A stretch of DNA of 64,000 bases. Origin: Lysinibacillus sphaericus (GTDB taxonomy: Bacteria; Bacillota; Bacilli; Bacillales_A; Planococcaceae). The stretch lies in contig NZ_CP019980.1 of the NCBI RefSeq assembly GCF_002982115.1, forward strand, positions 1,310,001 to 1,374,000, written 5' to 3'. The notes beneath the pieces were generated by a model. That model made no database searches and was not told where the DNA came from. It worked only from the letters and a program-made list of their open reading frames with translations. Shown here piece by piece: positions 16,034 to 24,969 of this stretch (within the stretch, counting starts at the first letter, position 1; each line of letters begins with the position of its first letter). Both the position numbers and the translations under genes were made by a program.

Positions 16034-18193
16034 TTGGAAAACGCGCGTAATAATATAGTTATAGACAAAAAGGAGCTTGGATTTAGTGCGATACCGTTGC
16101 TACTATTACTACCACTAATCGTTTTTAACCATCAGCTTTTTGCTATTTTTGAAGGTAGCTTTGTTTATTTAAGTTTAATCATGAAAATTTTTATCGTTGT
16201 ATTTACTATGACCATTGCTATTCATTCATGGTTAATCTTTTCACAGCTATTATCAAATCAAACATTATACATAGGTAGTATATTTTTCGTTGTTGCTTTG
16301 TTAGAAATTGCAAACATTGTCTTAGCAGTTTCTCAAAGCCTAGACATAATGTTACTAAGCGTTTGGATACAGATTTTCATGCGCTTTGCTTTAGTAATTG
16401 GTGTATTACTAATGCTTGTAAAGCCTAGAAAAAAGTTAACGTTGGCACATCGTAGGATTGCTTATGGCATTGCGGTTTTATCTGTTGCACTGGTACTCAT
16501 CATGTTGTATAAGGCACAGCCTTTTATTGATGATAGTCCATTAGTGACAACAATACAAAATAGCGCGCAATTATTGACTGCGGTTTTACAAGGTGTTTCA
16601 ATCTATTTTTTAAGCAAGCATTATAAGGAGGCACCAAAACAAACTGGATGGCTAATGAGTGGGTCTGCTTATTTGATTTTGAGTGATTTGTTATTTGTTT
16701 GTAGCTATAACTTCAGTGGTATTTGGATGTTCGCTGCACTCTTTTATCAATTTTTTGCGTATTATATTTTTCTGAAGGCAATTTACTATACGTCAGTTGA
16801 AAAGCCCTATCAACAGCTATTAAAAATTAAGCTAGACTTGGAACAATCGCAACAGGAGCTAACTTTTCAAGCTTATCATGATGATATTACCCAACTTCCG
16901 AATGAGCGTCTTCTTTTAAAAACATTAAAGGAGAAGCTGCATAAGGATGGTAGGCAACAACAGGCCATTATCTCCATTGAAATTGATCGTCTAGCAACTA
17001 TTAGTGACTCCTTAGGCATTAGTTATTCCAATAAGATGATGAAACTTGTAGCTGAAAGAATTCAAGCGATGCTACCACCCCATTATTTTGCCACAAAGTT
17101 ACGGGAGAGCCAGTTTGTCATTTTTATTCATCATGTACAAACAAAAGAAGAATTGATCCAGTTTTGTTTGAATTTAAAAAACGTTATGAATCAGCCGCTG
17201 CAAGTACAACTTTTTTCATTAAAAGGCAATGTCAATATTGGCATTGCATTCAATGACGCCAATTGTACGGCTGAACAATTATTGACGCATGCACAGCTAG
17301 CGATGCGTGAAGCGAGTCAATTACCGCAACGACTTCTTTTTTACCAACAGCATATGTCAACCGGTGTGGCAGATCGTATTTTATTAGAGCAGGAGTTACA
17401 TAGGGCGCTCGAGCGACAGGAGTTTTATTTGGTTTATCAGCCACAAATTAACTTGAAAACAGGAAAAATAGAATCAGTCGAGGCGCTAGTGCGCTGGCGT
17501 CACCCAGAGCGTGGACTTGTCCCACCTGATACGTTTATCGAGATAGCAGAAGAGTCAGGGCTTATTATTCCTCTGGGAAAATGGATTCTTGAAACAGCAT
17601 GCTTGCAAGTAAAAGCATGGGAAGCGCAAGGTTTGCCGCCAATGAAAGTTGCCGTTAATTTATCTCTTGGCCAATTATTTCAGCAAGATTTAGTACAAAT
17701 GGTGAGAGAGATTTTACAACGAAGTAAGTTGGAACCAAGCTATCTTCAATTGGAAATTACAGAAAGTATGACAATGAATATTGATCAAATGACGCAGCTT
17801 TTACATGAATTAAAAGCACTAGGGATTCAAATAGCTGTCGATGATTTTGGGACAGGTTACTCGTCTTTGTCGTATTTAAAAGATTTTCCAATCGACTGTT
17901 TAAAAATTGATCGTGCTTTCGTACATAATATTCAACATGACCCAAATGATGAAGCGCTTGTATCCATGATCCTTTCAATGGCAAAGCATTTACGGTTAAA
18001 AGTTGTCGCTGAGGGGATAGAGGAAATTGCACAACTTGCTTTCCTTGTTGCAGGGGATTGCGATTATATACAAGGTTATTTATTTAGTAAGCCTATTTCA
18101 GCTGAACAGCTTGCAACAACGTTTAATGACTTACATATGCATGCAAATGATATTTTAGAGCGTTTTAAATACGGGGAAGAATACAGCATTTAA
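16034..18193 (+). CDS. Membrane-bound EAL phosphodiesterase with degenerate GGDEF domain
   Basis: Cyclic-di-GMP signalling protein of 719 residues from a TTG with GGAGGG at 16022-16027. A longer ATG start at 15977 lacks a ribosome site. About eight membrane segments fill residues 15-270. The GGDEF domain (about 285-425) starts YHDDITQLPNERLLL but has LRESQF where GGDEF should be, so cyclase activity is unlikely. The EAL domain (about 440-690) keeps its motifs: EALVRWRHP, NLSLGQL, EITESM, VDDFGTGYSSLSYLKDFP, LKIDRAF, VAEGIE and QGYLFSKP. It probably degrades c-di-GMP at the membrane, with the GGDEF part as a regulatory domain. Confidence 0.88.
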   Translation: MENARNNIVIDKKELGFSAIPLLLLLPLIVFNHQLFAIFEGSFVYLSLIMKIFIVVFTMTIAIHSWLIFSQLLSNQTLYIGSIFFVVALLEIANIVLAVSQSLDIMLLSVWIQIFMRFALVIGVLLMLVKPRKKLTLAHRRIAYGIAVLSVALVLIMLYKAQPFIDDSPLVTTIQNSAQLLTAVLQGVSIYFLSKHYKEAPKQTGWLMSGSAYLILSDLLFVCSYNFSGIWMFAALFYQFFAYYIFLKAIYYTSVEKPYQQLLKIKLDLEQSQQELTFQAYHDDITQLPNERLLLKTLKEKLHKDGRQQQAIISIEIDRLATISDSLGISYSNKMMKLVAERIQAMLPPHYFATKLRESQFVIFIHHVQTKEELIQFCLNLKNVMNQPLQVQLFSLKGNVNIGIAFNDANCTAEQLLTHAQLAMREASQLPQRLLFYQQHMSTGVADRILLEQELHRALERQEFYLVYQPQINLKTGKIESVEALVRWRHPERGLVPPDTFIEIAEESGLIIPLGKWILETACLQVKAWEAQGLPPMKVAVNLSLGQLFQQDLVQMVREILQRSKLEPSYLQLEITESMTMNIDQMTQLLHELKALGIQIAVDDFGTGYSSLSYLKDFPIDCLKIDRAFVHNIQHDPNDEALVSMILSMAKHLRLKVVAEGIEEIAQLAFLVAGDCDYIQGYLFSKPISAEQLATTFNDLHMHANDILERFKYGEEYSI

Positions 18194-18215
18194 AAAGATA
18201 GTAAATGAAAATGGT

Positions 18216-18282
18216 AAATCCGCTTTGACTTAATTAGGCTGCAACAAGGTTGCATCTAATTAAGTACAATGCGGATTTTTGG
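18216..18282. terminator. Terminator between the EAL gene and sspH
   Basis: Long interrupted stem: AAATCCGC...GCGGATTT outside and CTTAATTAG...CTAATTAAG inside, with T-rich ends. It lies between convergent genes. Confidence 0.88.
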
Positions 18283-18297
18283 GGAGTCCTTATTTTT

Positions 18298-18489
18298 TTA
18301 ATGAACGAGGTATTCTTCTTTCAGTTCTGAAATATTGACTTCAGAGCGTTCTTCTAGCGAGCGTCGTAAATGAACAGTGGCTGTTTTGCGATCATCATGT
18401 AGCTTGTCAATCCATATCGAAACGCCATTGTAGCTCACTTCATATTCCGATGGAGAGGCAACAATTTCTTGTGCGCGTTGATACTCCAA
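18298..18489 (-). CDS. sspH: H-type small acid-soluble spore protein
   Basis: The 63-residue product matches the SspH family: EYQRAQEIVASPSEYEVSYN, then GVSIWIDKLHDD, a TATVHL stretch and a charged C-terminus (NISELKEEYL). SspH is a minor spore protein made in the forespore in B. subtilis. The start is TTG, set by AAGGGGG on the minus strand. It lies 12 bp downstream of another small gene with the same orientation, so the pair is probably cotranscribed during sporulation. Confidence 0.85.
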   Translation of the reverse strand: MEYQRAQEIVASPSEYEVSYNGVSIWIDKLHDDRKTATVHLRRSLEERSEVNISELKEEYLVH

Positions 18490-18501
18490 TTGAATACCCC
18501 C

Positions 18502-18660
18502 TTATTTTTTTTGCTTGTTTTTCGTCACAGCATTAATAAGTTCTGTGAATTCTTGGGAAAACTCTTCTTTTACTTTATCAGGTGCGATTTTTTGGTTTTT
18601 TGGTGTCTGTGGTAATGAGCCTTTATTTTGGCTTTTCCCTTGTTTATTATCTCTTCCCAT
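18502..18660 (-). CDS. 52-residue Lys/Gln-rich small protein, possibly spore related
   Basis: A short complete gene upstream of sspH. It starts at an ATG with AAAGGAGA 9 bp before it. The product begins MGRDNKQGKSQNKGSLPQTP and ends in a helical, charged tail (VKEEFSQEFTELINAVTKNK). It is hydrophilic and lacks Cys, signal peptide or membrane segment. Composition and pairing with sspH suggest a small spore-core protein, but I do not recognise a named family with certainty. Confidence 0.65.
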   Translation of the reverse strand: MGRDNKQGKSQNKGSLPQTPKNQKIAPDKVKEEFSQEFTELINAVTKNKQKK

Positions 18661-18833
18661 GTGTGCTGTCTCCTTTCAGTTTTGATATTTCTTAATATGG
18701 CTTTCAAGTGCTATTTTTATCATGGGAAATACTAGGGAAACGTAAGAAATTCATGAAGGAATGTCAAAAGGTTTGGCCAAGATTCATAAAAGCTTATGAA
18801 AGATAGCGTTTCGGGAAATTCTAGTAGTAGTCC

Positions 18834-20240
18834 TTATTTTTTTATAGAGAAATCATTTTCTAATAGTGCCCAATTTTGAGGGAATGGAAAACCTAAAGCC
18901 CAATAGCTCACACCACGAAGATGATACTGCTTGAGTAGATCGAATTTAGCTTGTGCGCTTCTGGCGTCTTCAAACCAAACCTCATGATTTCTTCCTTGCT
19001 GATCAACGTAGCGGAAAAATGGTGATTGTGTAGTGCGATCATATTGAATAGTAGCGCCAAATTGTTTGGCTCTTCTAATGGCCTCTTGCGGGCTAAAGGT
19101 TTCCGCTTCTTGCCCTTTGACATGAGGAACTAGCCAATCCCGAGCATAAATTTGAAAGCCTAAAAAAATTTTATTAGCGGGTATTACTGTTAGAGCGTAT
19201 TCTACAACTTTCTTCATTTCATTGATGGGCGAGATGGCCTGTGGAGGTCCAAGGCGATAGCCCCATTCATAGGTCATTAACACAACAAAATCCACAATTT
19301 TGCCATGAGCCTCATAATCAAATGCTTCATATGTTGACCCTGCTGGAGAAGACCTTGTTTTTGGAGCAAGTGCAGTTGATACTAAATAACCTTGCGGGTG
19401 CAGACGATCAACGGCTAATTGAAGGAATTGGTTGTATAGTTCTCGGTCTGTTGGTAGAACGTTTTCAAAGTCTATGTTTAACACTTTATAGCCTTTATCC
19501 TGCATCACAAGTAAGATAGTATCCATCACTTTTACACGTAACTGTTCGTTAGATAAAATAATATGGGCTAAGTTGGAGCCGCTTTCTGTAGACGTAAAAT
19601 TTGTAATAGTTAGCATTGGTAGGATGTTTTGCGATTGTGCTGCGTCAATCATTGCTTGATCATTAATCGGTTGTAATGTACCGTCTTCCTCTATCATATA
19701 AGCAAACGGGCTAAAAAAAGTGAGAAGATGACCGATTGCATGCAATGATTGAACAGCTTCTTCAGGCGGTTGATACGTATAAGCATTTACTTCAATGGTA
19801 GGCTTGGCTCTAGGAATAACTAACTGTGAACCGACATAGATCATATTTGGGTTTGTCATGCTATTTTCTTCTACAATTGCTTGAACAGTTGTACCATAGT
19901 TGCTAGCGATTTGTGATAATGTTTCGCCAGCTTGTACAGTATGTGTAATGGGCGGAATAATCAGTTTTGTTCCAGGTGATAAAACATTCGGATTCGTAAG
20001 GTGATTCATATGAATAATTGATTGCATTGATATGTTATATTGTTTGGCAATCGTCGATAATGTGTCACCTTTTTTGACGATATGCGTTGTGTAAGCAGAA
20101 GGAATAACGAGTGATTGTCCGATTATTAATTGATTTGGGTTAGGTAACGCATTTAAATGAGTAATCGTTTGCAGTGGCGCAGCATAACGGTTTGCAATGT
20201 GCCATAATGTTTCACCCGCACTAACTACATGTATTAACAT
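18834..20240 (-). CDS. Spore cortex-lytic glycosidase, three LysM plus GH18 (SleL/YaaH-like)
   Basis: The 468-residue protein has three LysM peptidoglycan-binding repeats (residues 2-47, 52-96 and 99-143), each ending LVIP or LIIP. A GH18 domain follows (about 155-468). The GH18 active-site strand reads VLNIDFENV, with the catalytic Glu in DFEN as in SleL/YaaH. These proteins degrade spore cortex muramic-lactam peptidoglycan during germination. There is no signal peptide, as usual for spore-deposited YaaH proteins. GGGGGAG on the minus strand precedes the ATG. It is divergent from the CotQ-like gene. Confidence 0.87.
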   Translation of the reverse strand: MLIHVVSAGETLWHIANRYAAPLQTITHLNALPNPNQLIIGQSLVIPSAYTTHIVKKGDTLSTIAKQYNISMQSIIHMNHLTNPNVLSPGTKLIIPPITHTVQAGETLSQIASNYGTTVQAIVEENSMTNPNMIYVGSQLVIPRAKPTIEVNAYTYQPPEEAVQSLHAIGHLLTFFSPFAYMIEEDGTLQPINDQAMIDAAQSQNILPMLTITNFTSTESGSNLAHIILSNEQLRVKVMDTILLVMQDKGYKVLNIDFENVLPTDRELYNQFLQLAVDRLHPQGYLVSTALAPKTRSSPAGSTYEAFDYEAHGKIVDFVVLMTYEWGYRLGPPQAISPINEMKKVVEYALTVIPANKIFLGFQIYARDWLVPHVKGQEAETFSPQEAIRRAKQFGATIQYDRTTQSPFFRYVDQQGRNHEVWFEDARSAQAKFDLLKQYHLRGVSYWALGFPFPQNWALLENDFSIKK

Positions 20241-20411
20241 TGTTCTCCCCCTAATAGGTTTTGTTAATGCATCATATGAAACAAAATGGATAGCTGATGA
20301 TGAAATGCCATGTTATTTTTCATTCTTTCCCATTTTAAAATGCATATTTTTTCCTCATTAAATATACATAGTATAGTACATGCACATTGCATTATTGGAG
20401 AAAGGGGCTGT

Positions 20412-21764
20412 ATGTTGAAGAAAGTAAAGCTCACAGGAAGAATTGTTAGTCCAGGTGATCCAGATTACGATGAAGCGAGGACAAATAATAACTTAAGTTT
20501 GCCAAAATTCCCGAGTAAAGTTGTCTTTTGCCAAAGGACAAAAGATGTCGTGAACGCTTTAAGATGGGTTAGGGAAAATAATGAGGACTTCCGAATAAGG
20601 AGTGGGCGTCATAGTTATGAAAATTATTCCTTAATCAATCACGGTCTAGTCATTGATGTGAGTGAAATGAACGACATAACCATTAATTTAGATTATGGAA
20701 CTGCTCGCATTGAGGCGGGTGCGAACTTAGGGCAAGTATACCGTACATTATGGGAACATGGTATGACAATTCCAGGAGGAACTGAAAGTAGTGTAGGAAT
20801 TGTGGGTTTAACGCTTGGTGGAGGTATCGGTATGCTTTCTCGTCCTTTTGGGCTTACTTGCGATCAATTAATGGAAATTGAAATGGTTGGAGCGAGTGGC
20901 CATCAAGGAGCGGAGCTGATTCGAGCAAATCGGCAGATGAATAGTGATTTATTTTGGGCTAGCTGTGGTGGCGGTGGGGGGAATTTCGGAGTTGTTACAG
21001 CACTTACATTTAAGTTACATCCTATAGCGGAAGTGTCTCTTTTCCATATTTCATGGGACTGGGATGATTTTGAGATTGCTTTTGATGCATGGCAAAAATG
21101 GGCGCCTTTTACAGATGAACGTTTAACCTCACAAATAGAGTTAAAAGCAAAGGAAGTGGGGGAAGTTGTTGTGCAAGGTATATTTGTTGGCGCACCATCA
21201 GAATTAAAAAAGCTGTTACGACCATTAAGAAAAAGCGGGTCACCAACGGATCTATGGATAAAAGAAGTGCCTTATATGAAAGCAGTTCGATTTTTTGATG
21301 TTCCGAGTGGTAACCAGCCGGCACTCCGTAAAAGATCAGGTTCCTTTATTGAAAAACCATTTCCGCATGCTGCCATCTTGACTATGAAGCAATTTTTAGC
21401 AAATGCACCTAACAGAAATGCGAGCATCTGGCACCAATCGCTTAGAGGTGCTGTTAGTCACATTGCACCAAACCGTACTGCCTATTACTATCGCGATGCT
21501 CTTATTGCCCAAGAGTACATCACTTCATGGGAACAAACTCAAGATGAAAAGGAAAATATTCAGTGGGTGGAAGATGTAAGAAGGACATTATCCCCGTTTA
21601 CAATGGGGGATTATGTGAACTTTCCAGATCAATCGATTGAAAACTGGCCAACTGCATACTATGGACGTAATTTCAGACGGTTGAGAGAAGTGAAAACCAA
21701 ATACGATCCATTCAATGTATTTCGATTCCAGCAAAGTATTCCTCCGATTCGAAAGTGGCTGTAG
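20412..21764 (+). CDS. FAD-binding BBE-family oxidoreductase (CotQ/YvdP-like)
   Basis: Berberine-bridge-enzyme-type flavoprotein, 450 residues from the ATG after AGAAAGGGG; a longer frame upstream has no ribosome site. The FAD_binding_4 domain includes RSGRHSYENY, whose H67 fits the histidyl FAD attachment site. WASCGGGGGNFGVVTAL follows, and the BBE tail is LREVKTKYDPFNVFRF. The position where plant enzymes have a second, cysteinyl attachment (TESSVGIVGL) has no Cys, so a single covalent bond is likely. B. subtilis YvdP is spore coat protein CotQ. CATAGTATA at 20367-20375 resembles a SigK -10 element, which would fit coat expression. Confidence 0.8.
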   Translation: MLKKVKLTGRIVSPGDPDYDEARTNNNLSLPKFPSKVVFCQRTKDVVNALRWVRENNEDFRIRSGRHSYENYSLINHGLVIDVSEMNDITINLDYGTARIEAGANLGQVYRTLWEHGMTIPGGTESSVGIVGLTLGGGIGMLSRPFGLTCDQLMEIEMVGASGHQGAELIRANRQMNSDLFWASCGGGGGNFGVVTALTFKLHPIAEVSLFHISWDWDDFEIAFDAWQKWAPFTDERLTSQIELKAKEVGEVVVQGIFVGAPSELKKLLRPLRKSGSPTDLWIKEVPYMKAVRFFDVPSGNQPALRKRSGSFIEKPFPHAAILTMKQFLANAPNRNASIWHQSLRGAVSHIAPNRTAYYYRDALIAQEYITSWEQTQDEKENIQWVEDVRRTLSPFTMGDYVNFPDQSIENWPTAYYGRNFRRLREVKTKYDPFNVFRFQQSIPPIRKWL

Positions 21765-21800
21765 TTCCCTTATAAAGTAAAGTTGGAACCTAAGAGAAAA

Positions 21801-21838
21801 AGTGTTAGATTGAGCGCTTATAATCTAACACTTTTTTG
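21801..21838 (+). terminator. Terminator of the BBE oxidoreductase gene
   Basis: Stem AGTGTTAGATT/AATCTAACACT followed by TTTTTT. Confidence 0.92.
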
Positions 21839-22124
21839 CTATGTTTTAAAGATAAACAGGCGATTTCTCGGTAGCTTGCATGTCCTCCATTTTGTGCTGT
21901 TACACAGGGGTTGCCGTTGTAACTAGCTACTAATTTATACGCTTGTAAAAGCGCTATTTTTACAGCAAAAATGGAAAAACACAGAGCCTTTGTTTCAAAA
22001 TTATTAAAAAATTATGTCACAATGCCTTTTATTATTCATTTCATACTCGTTATTTCCCTTGATAATTATTGAATACATCGTCAAAATGGAGATATTACAT
22101 ATATTTCTAGAGGGAGTAAATGCG
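21839..22124. other. Intergenic region upstream of the RsbQ-like gene
   Basis: No supported gene. An open frame runs into the RsbQ-like gene from 22014 but lacks a ribosome site and is hydrophobic by chance. The region should contain the promoter. I see no clear SigA pair and no SigB-type GTTT/GGGTAT pair. Confidence 0.4.
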
Positions 22125-22919
22125 ATGAAGGATGTAGTTGTACGCAATAATGTGAAAATAATCGGCAAAGGGAAGCAACCAATTTTATTTGCACATGGAT
22201 TTGGTTGCGATCAAAATATGTGGCGTTATATTACACCTGCATTCGAGGAACACTATCAAATTATTTTATTTGATTATGTTGGTTCAGGTAATTCTGATTT
22301 TAATGCCTATCAATCTCAAAAATACCAGTCACTTCAGGGCTACAAGCAGGATGTTTTGGATATCATTGAGACACTTGAACTGCAACAGGTCATTTTTATT
22401 GGTCATTCTATTAGTTCAATGATTGGCTTACTAGCCTCCATTGAACGCCCAGATTATTTTGAAAAGCTAATCATGATTGGCCCTTCACCTCGTTATTTAA
22501 ATGATAGAGATGGCTATGTTGGTGGATTTGAGCTAAGTGACATTATGGAAATATTAGATATGATGGAAATGAACTTTTCGGGTTGGGCTAGTTTTCTAGC
22601 GCCTATTGCTATGAATAATCCCGAGTCTCCAAAATTTACAAATGAGCTTGAACAAACATTTAAATCAGCAGACCCAGTCATTGCAAGGGAGTTTGCGGAA
22701 GTTACTTTTTTATCGGATCATCGAAGTGACTTATCTAAGGCAAGTATTCCTATTTTAATCATGCAATGTTCGGATGATAGTATCGTTCCGATTGAAGTTG
22801 CAGAATATCTACATCAGCATTTAAAAGCTAGCACGTTGCGTTTAATGACAGCAAAAGGCCATTATCCACATATTAGCCATCCGCAAGAAACGATTGACTT
22901 AATTACACAATTTCTTTAA
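22125..22919 (+). CDS. rsbQ: RsbQ-like alpha/beta hydrolase
   Basis: The 264-residue alpha/beta hydrolase has the RsbQ layout. PILFAHGFGCDQNMWRYI carries the oxyanion region, the nucleophile is S95 in GHSISS, and Asp and His are in MQCSDDSIVP and AKGHYPHISHP. GAGGGAG precedes the ATG. In B. subtilis RsbQ is needed, with the PAS domain of RsbP, to sense energy stress and activate SigB, probably through a small ligand. Here the next gene overlaps the end region and carries PAS plus GGDEF instead of a PP2C phosphatase. RsbQ belongs to the same family as strigolactone/karrikin receptors. Confidence 0.85.
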   Translation: MKDVVVRNNVKIIGKGKQPILFAHGFGCDQNMWRYITPAFEEHYQIILFDYVGSGNSDFNAYQSQKYQSLQGYKQDVLDIIETLELQQVIFIGHSISSMIGLLASIERPDYFEKLIMIGPSPRYLNDRDGYVGGFELSDIMEILDMMEMNFSGWASFLAPIAMNNPESPKFTNELEQTFKSADPVIAREFAEVTFLSDHRSDLSKASIPILIMQCSDDSIVPIEVAEYLHQHLKASTLRLMTAKGHYPHISHPQETIDLITQFL

Positions 22920-22925
22920 TGGAAA

Positions 22926-23915
22926 ATGAAAGGATTATTATCAGAAATGGATAAACGATTGAACTATGCACCTTGTGGATTTATTGCCATTACACTTGAT
23001 GGCATCATGATTGAGGTGAATCAGACCTTTCTGCAGTGGATGGGTTATGAACGGGTGGATATATTACACCAGCATATTGAAATTCTAATGTCCAAGCCTA
23101 ACAAAATGATTTTTCATTCATTTTTTTACCCGACCATTAATTTGTACGATTATGTGGAAGAATTATTCATCAGTTTAAAGCATGACAATGGTACAGCCAT
23201 TCCTTTTCTGTTGAACGGTCGGAAGTATGCGGTGGGAGAGGTTGAATGTATTGATTGCGTTTTAGTGCCGATGAAAAAGCGCATTGATTATGAATTAGAA
23301 TTACGTGCGGCTAAAAAGCAACTAGAGGCGGCTTATTTAGAAAAGGATCAAGCATTAGCAAAATTAAAGCAAATCCATTTGGCAATTGAGCACAAACAAG
23401 AAGAGTTATTATCTATGAATGCCACGCTTGTAGAAATTTCCATTACGGATAAGCTAACAGGTTTGAAAAACAGAAGATTTTTTCAAGAAAAGCTTGAAGA
23501 ACAGCTTGCTATGTTCAGGAAATCGGCGATCCCTTTCTCACTATTAATTTTGGATATCGATCATTTTAAAAGGGTCAATGATACATTCGGACATCAAGTA
23601 GGAGATGAGGTGCTTGCCCAATTGGCACAAATTTTAGATGCACAAGCTCGTCCAAGCGATGTAGTAGCGCGCTATGGTGGGGAAGAATTTGTCATCATTT
23701 TACCTGATACCAGTGTCGATGATTGTTGGACTATTGCTGAACAACTTCGTCAAACGGTTGAGCAGGCTCAATGGCAGACAGGAAGAATTACGATAAGTAT
23801 CGGCATTGCCACAGCAACCGATAACGATTCCGATGTGACGATTTTGAAAAAGGCGGATCAGGCTTTATATACTTCGAAAGAGAACGGAAGAAACAAAGTG
23901 AGTTTGTTTGAGTGA
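22926..23915 (+). CDS. PAS-GGDEF diguanylate cyclase partnered with RsbQ
   Basis: Predicted soluble diguanylate cyclase, 329 residues. A PAS domain occupies about 8-120 (APCGFIAITLDGIMIEVNQT, FLQWMGYERVDIL). A coiled-coil linker follows (about 122-168), then GGDEF (about 170-328) with DKLTGLKNRRFF, LDIDHFKRVNDTFGHQVGD and active-site GGEEF. An inhibitory RxxD (RPSD) sits five residues before GGEEF, so product feedback is likely. It starts 6 bp after rsbQ; a second ATG at 22947 is possible. The pairing suggests the RsbQ ligand signal is read by this PAS and turned into c-di-GMP. That functional link is inference. Confidence 0.87.
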   Translation: MKGLLSEMDKRLNYAPCGFIAITLDGIMIEVNQTFLQWMGYERVDILHQHIEILMSKPNKMIFHSFFYPTINLYDYVEELFISLKHDNGTAIPFLLNGRKYAVGEVECIDCVLVPMKKRIDYELELRAAKKQLEAAYLEKDQALAKLKQIHLAIEHKQEELLSMNATLVEISITDKLTGLKNRRFFQEKLEEQLAMFRKSAIPFSLLILDIDHFKRVNDTFGHQVGDEVLAQLAQILDAQARPSDVVARYGGEEFVIILPDTSVDDCWTIAEQLRQTVEQAQWQTGRITISIGIATATDNDSDVTILKKADQALYTSKENGRNKVSLFE

Positions 23916-24027
23916 CTGGCACGCAAACAATTCTGACAATTTGCTGTGTTTTACTGGACTATGTAATTTGCGGTTTTCTACTGTATAATAATGAACAGTA
24001 AATAGGATAAAGGCGGTACAAACTACG

Positions 24028-24792
24028 ATGAAAAGAATAGAATCTACGCAAAATGCGTTAGTGAAATATTGGAAAAAGCTAGCAACTACGCGAAAAGAGC
24101 GTGAACGTTCGGGTGAGTTTTTAGTGGAAGGCTTCCATTTAGTAGAAGAAGCGTTGAAAAACAATAATCAAGTGTTACAGCTAATCGTGCGCGAGGGTGT
24201 TGATTTACCGTTGCTATGGCCAATCGACAATGTAGCAATGGTGGAAGTAACAGCAGCTGTAGCAAAAGAATTTGCGGAAACAGAGACCTCTCAAGGAGTT
24301 TTTGCAGTATGCAAACAGCTAGCGGTAGAAGAAGATGCAATGGCTTCTTGGCGCAAGGTACTTCTCATCGATGCTGTGCAAGACCCAGGTAATATTGGCA
24401 CAATGATTCGAACAGCGGATGCGGCTGGTCTGGATGCAGTGATTTTAGGCAAAGGTTGTGCAGATTTATATAACCCAAAAACATTGCGTTCTGCCCAAGG
24501 GTCACATTTCCATATTCCCGTAATCCGCGGTGATTTAGAAGATTGGATTGATATGCTTCAGGACAATGGTGTACCTGTATTTGGGACAGCTCTTGATGAG
24601 GATGCAGTCGTGTATCATGAAATTCAGCATACTGGTGCATTTGCGATTATGATGGGCAATGAAGGCAGTGGTATTAATCCACAACTATTAGCGATGACAG
24701 ATCAAAACATTATTATTCCCATTTTCGGACAAGCAGAATCGTTAAATGTCGCTGTTGCAACAGGTATTGTGTTATATGGCTTTGTTAAATAG
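24028..24792 (+). CDS. ysgA: TrmH/SpoU-family RNA 2'-O-methyltransferase (YsgA/RsmY-like)
   Basis: SAM-dependent RNA methyltransferase of the SPOUT class, 254 residues. An N-terminal SpoU_sub_bind domain (about 1-95, RIESTQNALVKYWKKLATTR) is followed by the trefoil-knot domain with motifs LLIDAVQDPGNIGTMIRTAD, MMGNEGSGI and PIFGQAESLNVAVATGI. AAAGGCGG precedes the ATG. It lies immediately upstream of the pheST T-box, exactly as ysgA does in B. subtilis. The target nucleotide in rRNA is not evident from the sequence. Confidence 0.92.
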   Translation: MKRIESTQNALVKYWKKLATTRKERERSGEFLVEGFHLVEEALKNNNQVLQLIVREGVDLPLLWPIDNVAMVEVTAAVAKEFAETETSQGVFAVCKQLAVEEDAMASWRKVLLIDAVQDPGNIGTMIRTADAAGLDAVILGKGCADLYNPKTLRSAQGSHFHIPVIRGDLEDWIDMLQDNGVPVFGTALDEDAVVYHEIQHTGAFAIMMGNEGSGINPQLLAMTDQNIIIPIFGQAESLNVAVATGIVLYGFVK

Positions 24793-24969
24793 AAATTGGT
24801 GTGTAAATGGAAAGAAATACCGATAAACAAGTGTAAATCGCCGGTAAAGTAAACCTTCCAACAACGCCGATAGAACAATGCTAAAGTCAAGCTTGCACAG
24901 ATGCCCCTTGATTTGAAGTGGTATCATATTGTATAATCACATTTAAAATGTAATTCTGTATAATGAAAT

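Noticed and set aside
20310-20411. N-terminal extension of the BBE oxidoreductase
   Set aside because: No ribosome site; the ATG at 20412 has AGAAAGGGG before it and fits family length.
22014-22124. Hydrophobic N-terminal extension of the RsbQ-like protein
   Set aside because: RsbQ proteins have no signal peptide; GAGGGAG marks the start at 22125.
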